From: Mesorhizobium opportunistum WSM2075
GTDB taxonomy: Bacteria > Pseudomonadota > Alphaproteobacteria > Rhizobiales > Rhizobiaceae
Assembly (NCBI RefSeq): GCF_000176035.2
Contig: NC_015675.1
Span: 4,406,001-4,470,000, forward strand
DNA: 64,000 nucleotides
Direction of reading: 5' to 3'
Below the pieces are notes generated by a model. It had not been told where the DNA came from. It made no database searches and saw only the letters and a list, made by a program, of their open reading frames with translations. Of the stretch, positions 22,323 through 31,447 are shown one piece after another (position 1 is the stretch's first letter; each line of letters begins with the position of its first letter). Made by a program: the position numbers and the translations under genes.

Positions 22323-22926
22323 GAAGCTTCAGAGGCGTAGCCCTCGCGTCGTGATAGCGCGCGGGGGGTGCGTTGGCGCGCGGCGCTAGGTTATCAGGCA
22401 GATTGAGGGGGGGCGGCAAATACGCTACTTGTCACTGCAATGCATATTCGACGCCACCGCCGGAAGCCTGTCCAGGAAAACGCTCCATGGATGCCACCGG
22501 CTCGACCACGTCTGCTGCAAAGGCACCTGTCGCGCTCATGGCCGCAGCCAAAAAAATATTCCTGAAAATAGCCGCATGAATGCCAACCGCACACCCCCGC
22601 GCATCTACAGGGATCGCGTCGTTGGTGGCTACGGCGTCAAAGACGCGCCGCCGCCATATCAGTGGCGGATCGGGCGCAGTCTGGCATAAAGCCAGTAACG
22701 TCTGGAGGGCACTAGACCAACCGCTGTCGTGTGCACTATGTGTGCGGTGAGAACCTCGATATAGGCAAGTGGTTTCCGCTGCGGCGGCGTAACCACAAAT
22801 TAGGCTACTTTCAGCGGCGTCTATCGCCAAATTCGTCTGTCGTTCCAGCGGGGTATTGGACGGACCGAGACATAACAAAGATCGTAAAATTGGTATGTTA
22901 TCTCCCAAACTTGCCATAGCCCCTAT
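22323..22926. other. Gene-poor stretch with a possible secreted-protein relic
   Basis: I find no convincing gene here. On the minus strand, roughly 22435-22590 reads IFRNIFLAAAMSATGAFAADVVEPVAS, which looks like a signal peptide with the ADVVEP start of rhizobial outer-membrane beta-barrel proteins, but the frame stops after about 20 more residues. A short plus-strand reading ending VVGGYGVKDAPPPYQWRIGRSLA (to 22689) is unassigned. Confidence 0.3.
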
Positions 22927-23180
22927 GATGGATGGGGCAGATTTATAAATAATATCAGATAGTTGCGAGAGACCGTGTGCAAAAATCGCACACGAAAGTT
23001 CTGCTTCTCTTCTTTTTTCGTTCCCGCGACGGAGCCGCCGACAGACCTATCTGGACATTCTTCTGCCGACGATATTGACCGTTCCACCGCAGACGTTCGC
23101 TGCGATATCCGTACCCCTTTGTTGTCCGATATGGCGTCCAATTCGCCTGGGGTTTCTAGAAGCTTTTCGAATTTCTGTCC
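22927..23180. repeat. Dispersed repeat, copy 1 (partner at about 58252)
   Basis: About 250 bases share conserved blocks with 58252-58530 in the same orientation. The best block is about 44 bases and identical: gtgtgcaaaaatcgcacac (an inverted repeat) followed by gaaagttctgcttctcttc and a T-tract. Flanking blocks gatggat.gggcagat and gagccgccga are also shared. On the minus strand both copies keep one open phase reading GGS(V/I)(A/V)G(T/A)KKEEKQ, so a decayed coding origin is possible. Nothing else is seen from here to 23427. Confidence 0.75.
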
Positions 23181-23427
23181 GATGCGTCCGGCCGAACTGT
23201 GCTCTCTTGCGCACACCGCAGAAGTTGCGCGCCTTTGAAGGTAAGTGATTATTTTGTTATCGACCCCACCGATGGACCGGTGGCTCGCTTGCTCGCCATA
23301 TACTTGCCGGCTTGGCACCGGGTAGCGGCCTGGCGTGAGTCAACGTGGTTGGCGCTAGGGCACATCCGGGTGCCTCTAGTCACGATGGCGTGGAGGTGAA
23401 GGCTGGGTGAAGGGATGTCCCGCTCAC

Positions 23428-24363
23428 TCAGTCCGGGTTGTCAACGCCACTCGCCACGTTCCAATTGTCCCAAGGTGGGTTCTCGCCGAAACGGTCGGCT
23501 AGAAGCGTCACGAAACTCTGTACTTTGGCGGAAAGATGCCTTCGTGATGGGTACACCGCGTATATCGACCGCCCTACCGGCTTGAACAGTGGCATCACTA
23601 TCTCCAACCAGCCCGAACGGACGGCTTCGCCAAGAAGGAATGTAGGACCAAGTACTATGCCTGCTCCACTCAGCGCCGCATCGCGCAGGAGCTGCCCGTT
23701 CGTCGCCGTCATGCGTGCGCTGACCTTCACCGCTACTTCACCCTCCGGCCCGTCGAACCGCCATTTTCCGCGGCCAGCGCGCAACGCGTAGTCCAGGCAG
23801 TCATGGTCCTGGAGATCTGACGGTTTGGTGGGACGTCCGCGTCTGTCTATATATTCGGGCGAAGCGCAGATGACCTCCCAGGAGGGGGCGATCCGGCGAG
23901 CGATAAGGTTGGAATCCGTGAGTGGAGCGATGCGTACCGCGACGTCCAGTCCCTCTTCCACGATATCAACGACGCGGTCGTCCAACACCAGCTCAACCGA
24001 CACCTCCGGATAGGCCGCAAGGTATTCCGCAACGACTTTACCCAGGTACAGCGCTCCGAAGGAGATCGGCGCGCTGACGCGCAGTGAGCCGGTCGGACGT
24101 GCATGGCTCTCAGCTGCGCTCGTACGAACATCCTCGACATCCTCCAGGATGCGCAGACTGCGTTCGTAGACCGACGCGCCGACCTCGGTCAGGCTGATGC
24201 GCCGGGTCGTCCGATTGAGAAGGCGTGCGCCAAGCCACTCCTCCAGCAAATGGACATGCTTGCTCACGGCCGCTGGAGATAGTCGCATTCGCTTTGCCGC
24301 TCCAGCGAAACTGCCTTCGCTGACGACATTGGCAAACACGGTCATGCTGGTCAGATGGTCCAA
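23428..24363 (-). CDS. LysR family transcriptional regulator
   Basis: A 311-residue LysR regulator of the CrgA/YafC-like group. The helix-turn-helix is at about residues 1-62 (MTVFANVVSEGSFAGAAKRMRLSPAAVSKHV, then LNRTTRRISLTEVG), followed by the effector-binding domain. It is divergent from an MFS exporter with 177 bases between the start codons. A perfect palindrome containing T-N11-A lies at 24381-24397, consistent with control of the exporter and of its own gene. Confidence 0.92.
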   Translation of the reverse strand: MDHLTSMTVFANVVSEGSFAGAAKRMRLSPAAVSKHVHLLEEWLGARLLNRTTRRISLTEVGASVYERSLRILEDVEDVRTSAAESHARPTGSLRVSAPISFGALYLGKVVAEYLAAYPEVSVELVLDDRVVDIVEEGLDVAVRIAPLTDSNLIARRIAPSWEVICASPEYIDRRGRPTKPSDLQDHDCLDYALRAGRGKWRFDGPEGEVAVKVSARMTATNGQLLRDAALSGAGIVLGPTFLLGEAVRSGWLEIVMPLFKPVGRSIYAVYPSRRHLSAKVQSFVTLLADRFGENPPWDNWNVASGVDNPD

Positions 24364-24380
24364 CTGCGATCACCTCTTTC

Positions 24381-24397
24381 ATTTACGCTTCGTAAAT
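24381..24397. promoter_or_regulatory. Probable LysR operator (perfect palindrome)
   Basis: atttacg-ctt-cgtaaat is a perfect 7-bp inverted repeat with a three-base centre and contains the T-N11-A core of LysR boxes. It sits 18 bases upstream of the LysR start and about 144 bases upstream of the MFS start. Confidence 0.65.
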
Positions 24398-24540
24398 TCA
24401 CCATCCATGTTTGCCTCAATTATCAATTCGCAATGCACAAATTATTTCACAGGAAACGCGGATCAATTCGCCGATCCGTCTCCCTAACGTTGCCCGGGAA
24501 ACGCTGGCGTCGAGTGCTTTCGCGCGGGCTGGAGGTGATC

Positions 24541-25737
24541 ATGTCTGTGACCAAAGCAGTCCTTCAGGAGGAACGGGGAGCCACTGTGCGCATGTGGCTC
24601 AGCGTGCTCACTGTTTCGATGGGTATTTTTTCGATGATCACCGCGGAGCAACTGCCTGTAGGGCTGATCCCGGCAATTTCTTCTGAGTTGAATGTCTCTG
24701 TTGGGAGTGGCGGTCTCACGGTAACGATACCGGGTGTAATCGCCGCTTTCGCTTCTATCGGTTTGCCGTTGGCGGTGGGCAGGCTTGACCGGCGTATTCT
24801 GATGGCCGGCCTGCTCGCGGTGATGGCCGCGGCGAGCGTGATTTCAGCACTCGCGCCAAGCTTTCCCGTGCTGCTCGCGTCCAGGCTGCTCGTCGGGATC
24901 ACCATCGGTGGCTTTTGGGCGATCGCTGGAAGTATCGCGGTCCGCCTCGTCCCTGGACCGTCCGTGCCGCGTGCCCTGACGATCGTCTTCGGCGGTGTCA
25001 GTGCCGCTGCGGTGCTGGGTGTGCCTGCCGGTGCGATCATTGGCCATGTAGTCGGCTGGCGCGGCGCGTTCTGGTCTCTCGCCGCCCTGAGCTTTGCCAT
25101 TCTGCTCGCCGCACTGCTCGTGCTTCCGAAGCTCGAGGCGGCGGAGCCCGTGGAGATTAAAGCCCTGCGTGCACAGTTGCATAATCCTGCCCTCACGGCG
25201 GGTGTGGTTGCGACCGCGCTGCTGGTGGCTGCCCACTACGGTGCCTACACCTTCGTGAGCCCAGTTTTGCTGGACGTCGCGGGCGTCAGCGCAAGGAGCG
25301 TCGGTTGGCTCCTGTTGGGGTATGGTATTCTGGGAATGATTGGCAACGCCGTCGCAGGCTTCTGGGCCGCAAAATCCGTGGGTCGCACATTGGCCTGTAT
25401 CGTGATTGGGCTCGGGGCCACGCTGGCTCTCTTCCCGTTGCTCGGCGTCACACCGCTCACGGGAACCATCCTGCTGCTGGTGTGGGGCTTCGCGTATGGT
25501 GCGGCTCCCGTCACGCTGCAGACGTGGGTGTTAGGTGCAGCATCAGAAAGCCCGGAAGCTGCGACGGCCATCTACTGCTTCGTTTTCAATCTTGCGATCT
25601 CCGTGGGTACCCTCGCGAGCAGTCAGATCGTCGATACTATGGGCGTGAACAGGGTCCTCTGGATCGATGCGGCCATCATCCTGCTGGTGCTGTTCCCCGT
25701 TTGCCGCGCACCCATCCGGAACATCGGAAACTCGTAA
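24541..25737 (+). CDS. MFS transporter, drug/sugar efflux type (DHA1/AraJ-like)
   Basis: A 398-residue major facilitator with twelve predicted helices. Helix 1-2 has TAEQLPVGLIPAISSELNVS, a hallmark of AraJ/YdhP-type exporters. The inter-helix motif around LDRRILMAG and the PGVIAAFASIGLPL region agree with the DHA1 group. I use ATG 24541 because upstream in-frame residues are basic and non-homologous. It is divergent from the LysR gene, the usual arrangement for an inducible efflux pump. The substrate is not predictable. Confidence 0.88.
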   Translation: MSVTKAVLQEERGATVRMWLSVLTVSMGIFSMITAEQLPVGLIPAISSELNVSVGSGGLTVTIPGVIAAFASIGLPLAVGRLDRRILMAGLLAVMAAASVISALAPSFPVLLASRLLVGITIGGFWAIAGSIAVRLVPGPSVPRALTIVFGGVSAAAVLGVPAGAIIGHVVGWRGAFWSLAALSFAILLAALLVLPKLEAAEPVEIKALRAQLHNPALTAGVVATALLVAAHYGAYTFVSPVLLDVAGVSARSVGWLLLGYGILGMIGNAVAGFWAAKSVGRTLACIVIGLGATLALFPLLGVTPLTGTILLLVWGFAYGAAPVTLQTWVLGAASESPEAATAIYCFVFNLAISVGTLASSQIVDTMGVNRVLWIDAAIILLVLFPVCRAPIRNIGNS

Positions 25738-25943
25738 CAGCAGGACATCCTGAGTACCGCCCGTCTGTGTTCGCTTGAAGTGGACCTTCGTTTCCTCAGC
25801 CTCTGAAGTCAGGGGCGCAACATCAGACGCTCGTTTCGCAGTGGCGCACAAATTGGCGGTGATCATGCAGGCGCTCTGGAGCACCGCCACGTTAGCGCGA
25901 TTGTGTCGCCTTCAATTAGGATGCAGCCATGGTGGATAGCTAG

Positions 25944-26153
25944 TTACTGGCCACAGGCTAGTATGACGGCGAGGCCCTCAAGCGCCTCCACGTCTGACCC
26001 ATAGGAATGCGCGTGAGCGGGGTATCGCTCCTGCTGCTGGCGGTAGAAGTGCAGCCATTTCGGCAAGTCGGCAATCGAGAAGGTCCCTCGCCATTTGTCT
26101 TTCTCGATCGTGAAAGTGCCTGCCTCCGAATCGTAAGTCGCTGCGGTCTTCAT
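25944..26153 (-). CDS. Small hypothetical protein
   Basis: A 69-residue protein, TAATYDSEAGTFTIEKDKWRG..., with alternating strands and a central DLPKWLHFYRQQQERYP. I do not recognise a family. Composition is ordinary for a small soluble protein. The ribosome site is weak, so expression is uncertain. Confidence 0.45.
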   Translation of the reverse strand: MKTAATYDSEAGTFTIEKDKWRGTFSIADLPKWLHFYRQQQERYPAHAHSYGSDVEALEGLAVILACGQ

Positions 26154-26343
26154 GCCGGCTTATAGGCAGACATACCGCTGACGACGCCAGCCGTAGATTG
26201 CGCCTCCCTCGACAGATAACGACTTAGCGGCCATAGACCCATGGGCGAGACAAATAGCCTCGATATGGAACGCAGCCGAAAGCCGGAAAGCGCGGCATCA
26301 GCGACAATTACGGCGCGGCAAAAGGCCAGGTCACATATGCTTG

Positions 26344-26568
26344 TCAGCTCTTGCACGCGGCCGATGCTCTCAGAGCTTTGTCTGCACTGGAATAGCTCGA
26401 GTAGGTTTTCTTGCCGACAGCCGTCATCTTAACTCCGTCGGGCTTCATAGAGACCACCGTGCATGTCTTGGTGCTCGTGTCCTTGGCGACCCAATAGTGC
26501 GTCGCAGCAATTGCGGGAGCACCCAACAAGCCTACTAGTGCGGCGGCGACTATAACAGTGCGTATCAT
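26344..26568 (-). CDS. Small exported protein of unknown function
   Basis: A 74-residue product with a clear signal peptide (MIRTVIVAAALVGLLGAPAIAA, cleavage near 21) and a short mature part beginning THYWVAKDTSTKTCTVVSMKPDG with two cysteines in total. The ATG at 26568 follows ggaggaaact, an excellent ribosome site; in-frame ATGs 12 and 18 bases earlier lack one. An EcfG-type promoter lies about 100 bases upstream, pointing to a stress-induced periplasmic protein. Confidence 0.75.
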   Translation of the reverse strand: MIRTVIVAAALVGLLGAPAIAATHYWVAKDTSTKTCTVVSMKPDGVKMTAVGKKTYSSYSSADKALRASAACKS

Positions 26569-26671
26569 AGTTTCCTCCATTTTCATCGTCCAACGCCAGT
26601 CCGCCGTGCCAACATCGAGCGGCGGACGAGCGACCGAATGGGTCAGCCATACATGCGTCCGGGGTCGAATG

Positions 26672-26696
26672 AACGACAATAAGGAACCATTGTTCC
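26672..26696 (-). promoter_or_regulatory. EcfG-type general stress promoter
   Basis: On the minus strand GGAAC (26696-26692), 16 bases, CGTT (26675-26672). It faces the small exported protein gene starting at 26568. Confidence 0.75.
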
Positions 26697-26715
26697 CCCG
26701 AAATTTGTCTCCGAC

Positions 26716-27150
26716 CTACAAATTTGCAAATCGCTTGTTGCCTGCGGGCGAGCGATAGATCGCCATACAGTCGCGACACATGCGCCCGACCAAGAACCGC
26801 TTTTCAAAAGTTTCCCGGACCCGTGCGCGATCGAGACGAGCTATCCGCCGTAGGGTCTCCACAGCTTCGTCCACGCTGGCTACGATCGGTCCGAACAAAA
26901 CATCATCGATGACTTCCGGAACGGCACCGGGTCTGAAGGCTTCACCGACGCCGCTGCTGTTCCCATCAACTGGCCGGAACCGTTCGGCCTCTAACCGAGG
27001 TCGCACTGCCCAAGAACTCCGCCTTCTGCCGCTCATTGATCTCGCCCATCAACTCGACAATTGAATGCTGAGGCACCTGCGGTCACCCAAAGCAATTTAA
27101 ATTCGTCCATCTTGGCCGTGATCTTCAGGGGCGTTCCGGTGCATGCGGAA
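26716..27150 (-). pseudogene. Decayed GT4 glycosyltransferase with an internal inverted segment
   Basis: On the minus strand, pieces of a protein closely related to the intact glycosyltransferase at 37522-38634 appear in order but in different phases: TPLKITAKMDE, then GEINERQKAEFLG, then RPGAVPEVIDDVLFGPIVASVDEA and VRETFEKRF to the C-terminus. The piece that should join the last two, equivalent to AAALLFPIDWPEPFGL, is present on the plus strand (about 26947-27001, reading AAAVPINWPEPFGL). A segment of about 55 bases has therefore been flipped. The N-terminal half of the gene is absent, and the neighbouring MFS gene stops 56 bases away. Confidence 0.85.
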
Positions 27151-27205
27151 GTGCCGGTCCGCCTGGTTTTGCTGAAGCGGCGGGGACGAGGCAGGTGCGC
27201 CTGTG

Positions 27206-28378
27206 TCAATCCGGCGACGGGGGCCTTTCGCGCAGTCCAATCACTAGCGGAAGGGACAGCGCACACAGTCCTGCCATCACGAGGAACGCGGGGGGACCGT
27301 AAGCTCCATATAGCTGACCTGATACCCAGACAAGGCCGGCGGTGGCGAGCCCTGGGCCTATCGCGTAGAGGGCCTGCGCGGTTGCGGCAAGATGTGCGGG
27401 GACACTGCTGGCGATAACACGCATACAGGCAAGATGCAGCAGTGCGAAAGTTATGCCGTGAAGCGGTTGCACGAACGCAAGCATCCAGCCCGCCGCCGTT
27501 CCCGCTTCCACGACCCAGCGCAGTATTCCGGCCACGGCGGCCAGAGCAGCGGCACCGGCCACGCCAAGCCGGCGCAGCAGGATCGGCCCGACCAAAACGA
27601 ACACCACCACCTCCGCTGCAACGGCTTCCGACCAAAGTATGCTGCTCGCTGCCGTGCCAACCCCGGCCGCTGTCCAGCGGATGACCGAAAAGATGTCATG
27701 CATCGCATGGCTGCCATAAATCAGCGCCGCAAGCACCACCATGCGCCGGAAAGTCGGAACATCGAGCAGCTCGCGCAGCCCGCCCATTACGCTTTGCCCG
27801 ACCGGATCGGCAGCCCGCTCGGCGTTGGTGTCTGATTCAGGCACCAGTGCTGCGGCTGCCAGCGCTGCGGCAAGCAGCGCGGCGTACATCCAAATAATCG
27901 CATCCAGCTCGAAGATTCCGACCACCTGGCCAGCAGCGAGGGTGCCAACAACGAAGGCGGCCGATGCCGCACCTCGCACCCAGCCATACTCAAAACCCGG
28001 CTCGCGCACCGACGCGCCCGTCGCAAGTGCATCGGCAAGGGTCGTGATCGGTGCCAGCCCGGCTGACTGCGTGAGATAAACGAGCAGCAGAAGAAACAGA
28101 CCTTGCACGGCAGCCAGCCCAATCGTCCCCGCCACCGCGATCCCGATGCAGACCGCCAGGGTGACACGGAGAGCGCCGAAAATGTCTGCAATTCGATTCG
28201 CGAGCGGTCCGGCGATCAGCCGGGCAGCGTTGCCTAACCCGAACAGAACACCCAGCTCTTCAGGTGTCAGGCCACGCGCCTCAAAGTACCGTGGCCAGAA
28301 CGGGGACGCTGTCCCGAATGCCGCGTAAATTGCAGCATAGAGCGCTAAAAACGCCAGCAGCGGGCCGAGACGTGCCAT
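27206..28378 (-). CDS. MFS transporter, HcaT-like
   Basis: A 390-residue major facilitator with twelve hydrophobic helices. The N-terminus (LAFLALYAAIYAAFGTASPFWPRYFEARGLTPEELGVLFG) and the following ARLIAGPLANRIADIFG are typical of the MFS_1-like/HcaT group, which includes phenylpropionate permease-like and nucleoside-symporter-like proteins. The substrate cannot be assigned. It lies next to a decayed glycosyltransferase. The 262 bases between it and the Crp-type gene hold nothing I can support. Confidence 0.85.
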   Translation of the reverse strand: MARLGPLLAFLALYAAIYAAFGTASPFWPRYFEARGLTPEELGVLFGLGNAARLIAGPLANRIADIFGALRVTLAVCIGIAVAGTIGLAAVQGLFLLLLVYLTQSAGLAPITTLADALATGASVREPGFEYGWVRGAASAAFVVGTLAAGQVVGIFELDAIIWMYAALLAAALAAAALVPESDTNAERAADPVGQSVMGGLRELLDVPTFRRMVVLAALIYGSHAMHDIFSVIRWTAAGVGTAASSILWSEAVAAEVVVFVLVGPILLRRLGVAGAAALAAVAGILRWVVEAGTAAGWMLAFVQPLHGITFALLHLACMRVIASSVPAHLAATAQALYAIGPGLATAGLVWVSGQLYGAYGPPAFLVMAGLCALSLPLVIGLRERPPSPD

Positions 28379-28640
28379 GCCAAAATTCTGCCACGGAAGC
28401 GCCTCGCGTCATAGGGAGATCTGGCGGACCATGCTCCTTCCACCTAGAAACCAGCCTCGCGAAAGCGGCTTCGACACGCTACCGTGTTCCTGTGTATCAT
28501 CGCACTGACGGCAAGGTTAAGCCGGAGGGGCGCCCAGCACGAGCGGCATCGGCAGAGGCGCAAAAATGGAGGTCAAGCCCGACCGGCGAAGACCGCTGGG
28601 GCCTTATTGTCGTTTCCTCGGCGAGACGCCCGCCGCACCG

Positions 28641-29384
28641 CTAACCCGTTTTCCCCGCCGGATAGACACCCTCCAAAACATCATTGAAATGGCGGCTGAC
28701 GGCCTTGTTGCACTCGCACGCGAGCGAGCGCAGTCCTTCTGGATTGCGCACCGCAAGCCGAGATCGCCTGGTTTCGATGACGCCACGGTGCCTTAGCTCG
28801 TGAATGACACGGCTGAGATAGGAGCGGCCGACCCCGAGCATCGTTGCAAGCTGTTCCTGTGTCACCGTCAGGTTTTCGGCTCCCGTGCGTTCTGTCGCGG
28901 CCAACAGCCATCTTGCCGTTCGCTGCTCGATCGAATGCGCCGCGCTGCAGGCGACGGACTGGAATACCTGCGCCATCAGGCAATCGGCATAGCGGGCAAA
29001 CAGGTGGCGCAACGTCAAGGAACGCTCCTTGGCCTCTTCGAGATGGTTCAGGTCGATTCTGAAGAACGAGCCACCGAGTTGAACTTCGGCCCGTGCATAC
29101 GCCGGGAGCCTGCCCTGGCTGACGATGCCGCCGACCGCTCCTTCACGACCGATGAGCGCAGTCTCGATCGCTCGCCCGTCGCGCAGCACGACACGATAGG
29201 AGACCAGGGCCGATCCGCGAGGAAAGTAGGCATAACGGACTGCATCGCCTGGCTCGTGCAGCAAAGTCCCGGCGGGCGCCAACCATTGTTCGAGCCTCGG
29301 CTGCAGGATTTGCCAGTCGTCGGCTCTGAGAGCCCGAAGCAGGTTGTTCCCGATCGGGTCTGATCGTTCTCGCGGATTCTCCAT
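28641..29384 (-). CDS. Crp/Fnr family transcriptional regulator
   Basis: A 247-residue regulator. Residues about 20-145 form a cyclic-nucleotide-binding-like beta roll (LAPAGTLLHEPGDAVRYAYFPRGSALVSY). Residues about 165-230 form a Crp-type helix-turn-helix (RTARWLLAATERTG, then VTQEQLATMLGVGRSYLSRVIHELRHRG). It has no N-terminal Fnr cysteine cluster, so it is not an oxygen-sensing Fnr. It is divergent from the kaiB-kaiC-kinase operon with 257 bases between start codons, so it may control that operon. No symmetric Crp site is obvious to me in the spacer. Confidence 0.88.
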   Translation of the reverse strand: MENPRERSDPIGNNLLRALRADDWQILQPRLEQWLAPAGTLLHEPGDAVRYAYFPRGSALVSYRVVLRDGRAIETALIGREGAVGGIVSQGRLPAYARAEVQLGGSFFRIDLNHLEEAKERSLTLRHLFARYADCLMAQVFQSVACSAAHSIEQRTARWLLAATERTGAENLTVTQEQLATMLGVGRSYLSRVIHELRHRGVIETRRSRLAVRNPEGLRSLACECNKAVSRHFNDVLEGVYPAGKTG

Positions 29385-29641
29385 AGCACTCCTCTTTCCA
29401 AATGGCGGCGTCTACAACGATCCGCGCCGAGAAATGTTCACAAGTGCGCAGACGAGGCGGGCGCGGCTATCTACAAACCGCATAGGGGCGCTGATCCGGG
29501 CCTCACCGAGCGCGAGCCGCGGTGCATCGGCTTCCAGGCAGACCGACGGCTGCCGGGGAAGAAAAATGCTGGCGTCTGGATTCCGTGGCGTGGCGCCTCG
29601 TGCACGCCGAAAACTGCAACTTTGTGCAGCAAGGCGTGAGC

Positions 29642-29962
29642 ATGAGCGTCAGTGATCGGTCCGATCCGGGGGCCAACGGCTTGCTTCGACTCTATGTCGC
29701 CGGCGATGCGCCGGGTGCGCGTCGGGCGCTGGAAAACCGTCTGAGGATAATGGAGGAGTTGGCCGGCGGTATCGAAATCCAGATCGTAGACGTCCTTGCG
29801 CATCCTGAAGAGGCGGAAAGGGCCGGCATTCTGGCGACGCCGACGCTCTCGGATGAGTCAACCACCCCTCCACGCCGGCTGATTGGTGACATCAGCAACA
29901 TCGCTCAGGTTCTCGACTATTTCGGTTATCGCAAGAAGGACAGCGGCTATGACCACAGCTGA
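29642..29962 (+). CDS. kaiB: KaiB-like protein
   Basis: A 106-residue thioredoxin-fold KaiB family protein. The diagnostic segments are present: LLRLYVAGDAPGARRALEN near the start, IQIVDVLAHPEEAERAGILATPTLS in the middle (ILATPTLS is the family hallmark) and PPRRLIGDIS before the C-terminus. In cyanobacteria KaiB switches fold and binds the KaiC ring at the dephosphorylation stage. Its gene overlaps kaiC by 14 bases, so the two are co-translated. There is no kaiA. Outside cyanobacteria KaiBC pairs have been linked to stress fitness and hourglass-like timing. Confidence 0.9.
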   Translation: MSVSDRSDPGANGLLRLYVAGDAPGARRALENRLRIMEELAGGIEIQIVDVLAHPEEAERAGILATPTLSDESTTPPRRLIGDISNIAQVLDYFGYRKKDSGYDHS

Positions 29963-31436
29963 AGAGATCCTCGTCGATCCTGCGCTCGAACGCGTCAGGA
30001 CAGGTATCGAGGCTTTCGACGATCTTGTGATGGGCGGCCTTCCGCGCGGGCGCACCACCATCGTCGGTGGCACGCCTGGCAGCGGCAAAACAGTATTTGC
30101 CACACAGTTCCTCGCCCACGGCATCACAATGCGCGACGAACCCGGCGTCTTCGTCACGTTCGAGGAATCGCCGGCCGAGATCGAGGTCAACATGGCCAGC
30201 TTCGGCTGGGACATCCGCGGTTGGCGGGAGAACAACAAGCTGGTTTTCGTCGACGCCAGCCCGCGTGACCACGACCAGATGATCATCGGCAATTTCGATT
30301 TGTCGGGCCTGCTGACGCGTGTCCTGCACGCTGCGCGACACGCCGCGGCAAAGCGCATCGTGCTGGATTCCGTGACCCAGCTCTTCGACCATTTCGTCGC
30401 CGAGCAGACATCGGTGCGTCGGGAACTCCTGCGCATCGCAACAGCCCTCAAGCGGGAAGGCTTGACGGTGCTGATGACCGCCGAACGCAACAGCGAATAT
30501 GGCGATATCTCCCGCCACCGGATCGAGGAGTTCGTCGCCGACAACGTCGTGATCTTGCGCAACGCGCTGGACCGCGAGCGGCGCAGGCGCACGATCGAGG
30601 TTCTCAAGATGCGGGGCAGCCGCCACGTCGAGGGCGAGGTGCCGATCACGCTCGTGGTGAAGCAAGGCATAGTGGCGGTGCCATTGTCTTCATTGCGGCT
30701 CGAGCAGCAATCCAGCACCAAGCGGGTGACGAGCGGCAATCCCGAACTCGACAGGATGTGCGGCGGTGGGTTTTTCCGCGACAGCGTCACTCTCGTCAGC
30801 GGAGCGACGGGCACCGGCAAGACGCTGCTGGTGACAAACTTTCTGGCGGGCGGGGCAGCGGCCGGCGAACGTGCCTTGCTGGTCGGCTACGAGGAAAGCC
30901 GTGGCCAGCTGTTCCGCAACGCGCGCGGCTGGGGCGTCGATTTCGAGGCAATGGAGGCGGATGGCCGGCTGAAGATCGTGTGCATTTACCCTGAAGCGCA
31001 GAACTTGCCGGACCACCTGCTGATGGTCCGCGAACTCGTTGAGGAGTTCAAACCTGACCGGATCGCCATCGACAGCCTGTCGGCATTGGAACGGATCGCG
31101 TCAGAGACCGGTTTCCGGGAGTTCCTGATCAGTCTCACTTCCTTCATCAAGAAACACGAGATCGCCGGCCTTTGCACGGCCACCAACAAGTCGCTCGTCG
31201 GCGGCCAGAGCGCCAGCGAACAGCATATTTCAACCCTTACGGACTCGATCATCCTCTTGCGGTACATCCAGGAGGGAGATTTCATGCATCGCGGAATCAT
31301 GGTGCTGAAAATGCGCGGCAGCGAGCATGACAAGCAGATTCGACGCTTCGCGATCGACGGTGCCGGCATGCATCTCGGTCAGCCCTTCGACGGCGCCCCC
31401 GACGTGTTCGGCGATTCCGCCGCATCCCCGGCGTGA
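29949..31436 (+). CDS. kaiC: KaiC-like circadian clock ATPase/autokinase
   Basis: A 495-residue double-RecA-fold ATPase. CI has Walker A GGTPGSGKT (40-48) and the catalytic FEES (E72/E73). CII has Walker A SGATGTGKT (284-292) and YEES (E315/E316). The autophosphorylation pair of cyanobacterial KaiC is conserved as HIST (S428, T429) in EQHISTLTDSIILLRY. The arginine-rich KMRGS motif occurs in both halves (220-224 and 454-458). The protein should therefore be a complete hexameric kinase-phosphatase. It overlaps kaiB by 14 bases and its stop overlaps the region of the kinase ribosome site. Confidence 0.93.
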   Translation: MTTAEEILVDPALERVRTGIEAFDDLVMGGLPRGRTTIVGGTPGSGKTVFATQFLAHGITMRDEPGVFVTFEESPAEIEVNMASFGWDIRGWRENNKLVFVDASPRDHDQMIIGNFDLSGLLTRVLHAARHAAAKRIVLDSVTQLFDHFVAEQTSVRRELLRIATALKREGLTVLMTAERNSEYGDISRHRIEEFVADNVVILRNALDRERRRRTIEVLKMRGSRHVEGEVPITLVVKQGIVAVPLSSLRLEQQSSTKRVTSGNPELDRMCGGGFFRDSVTLVSGATGTGKTLLVTNFLAGGAAAGERALLVGYEESRGQLFRNARGWGVDFEAMEADGRLKIVCIYPEAQNLPDHLLMVRELVEEFKPDRIAIDSLSALERIASETGFREFLISLTSFIKKHEIAGLCTATNKSLVGGQSASEQHISTLTDSIILLRYIQEGDFMHRGIMVLKMRGSEHDKQIRRFAIDGAGMHLGQPFDGAPDVFGDSAASPA

Positions 31437-31447
31437 GGAGCGTCGAC

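Noticed and set aside
22373..22917. Overlapping short frames on both strands after the first DUF982 gene
   Set aside because: No family match except a possible signal-peptide relic; mutually overlapping and without good ribosome sites.
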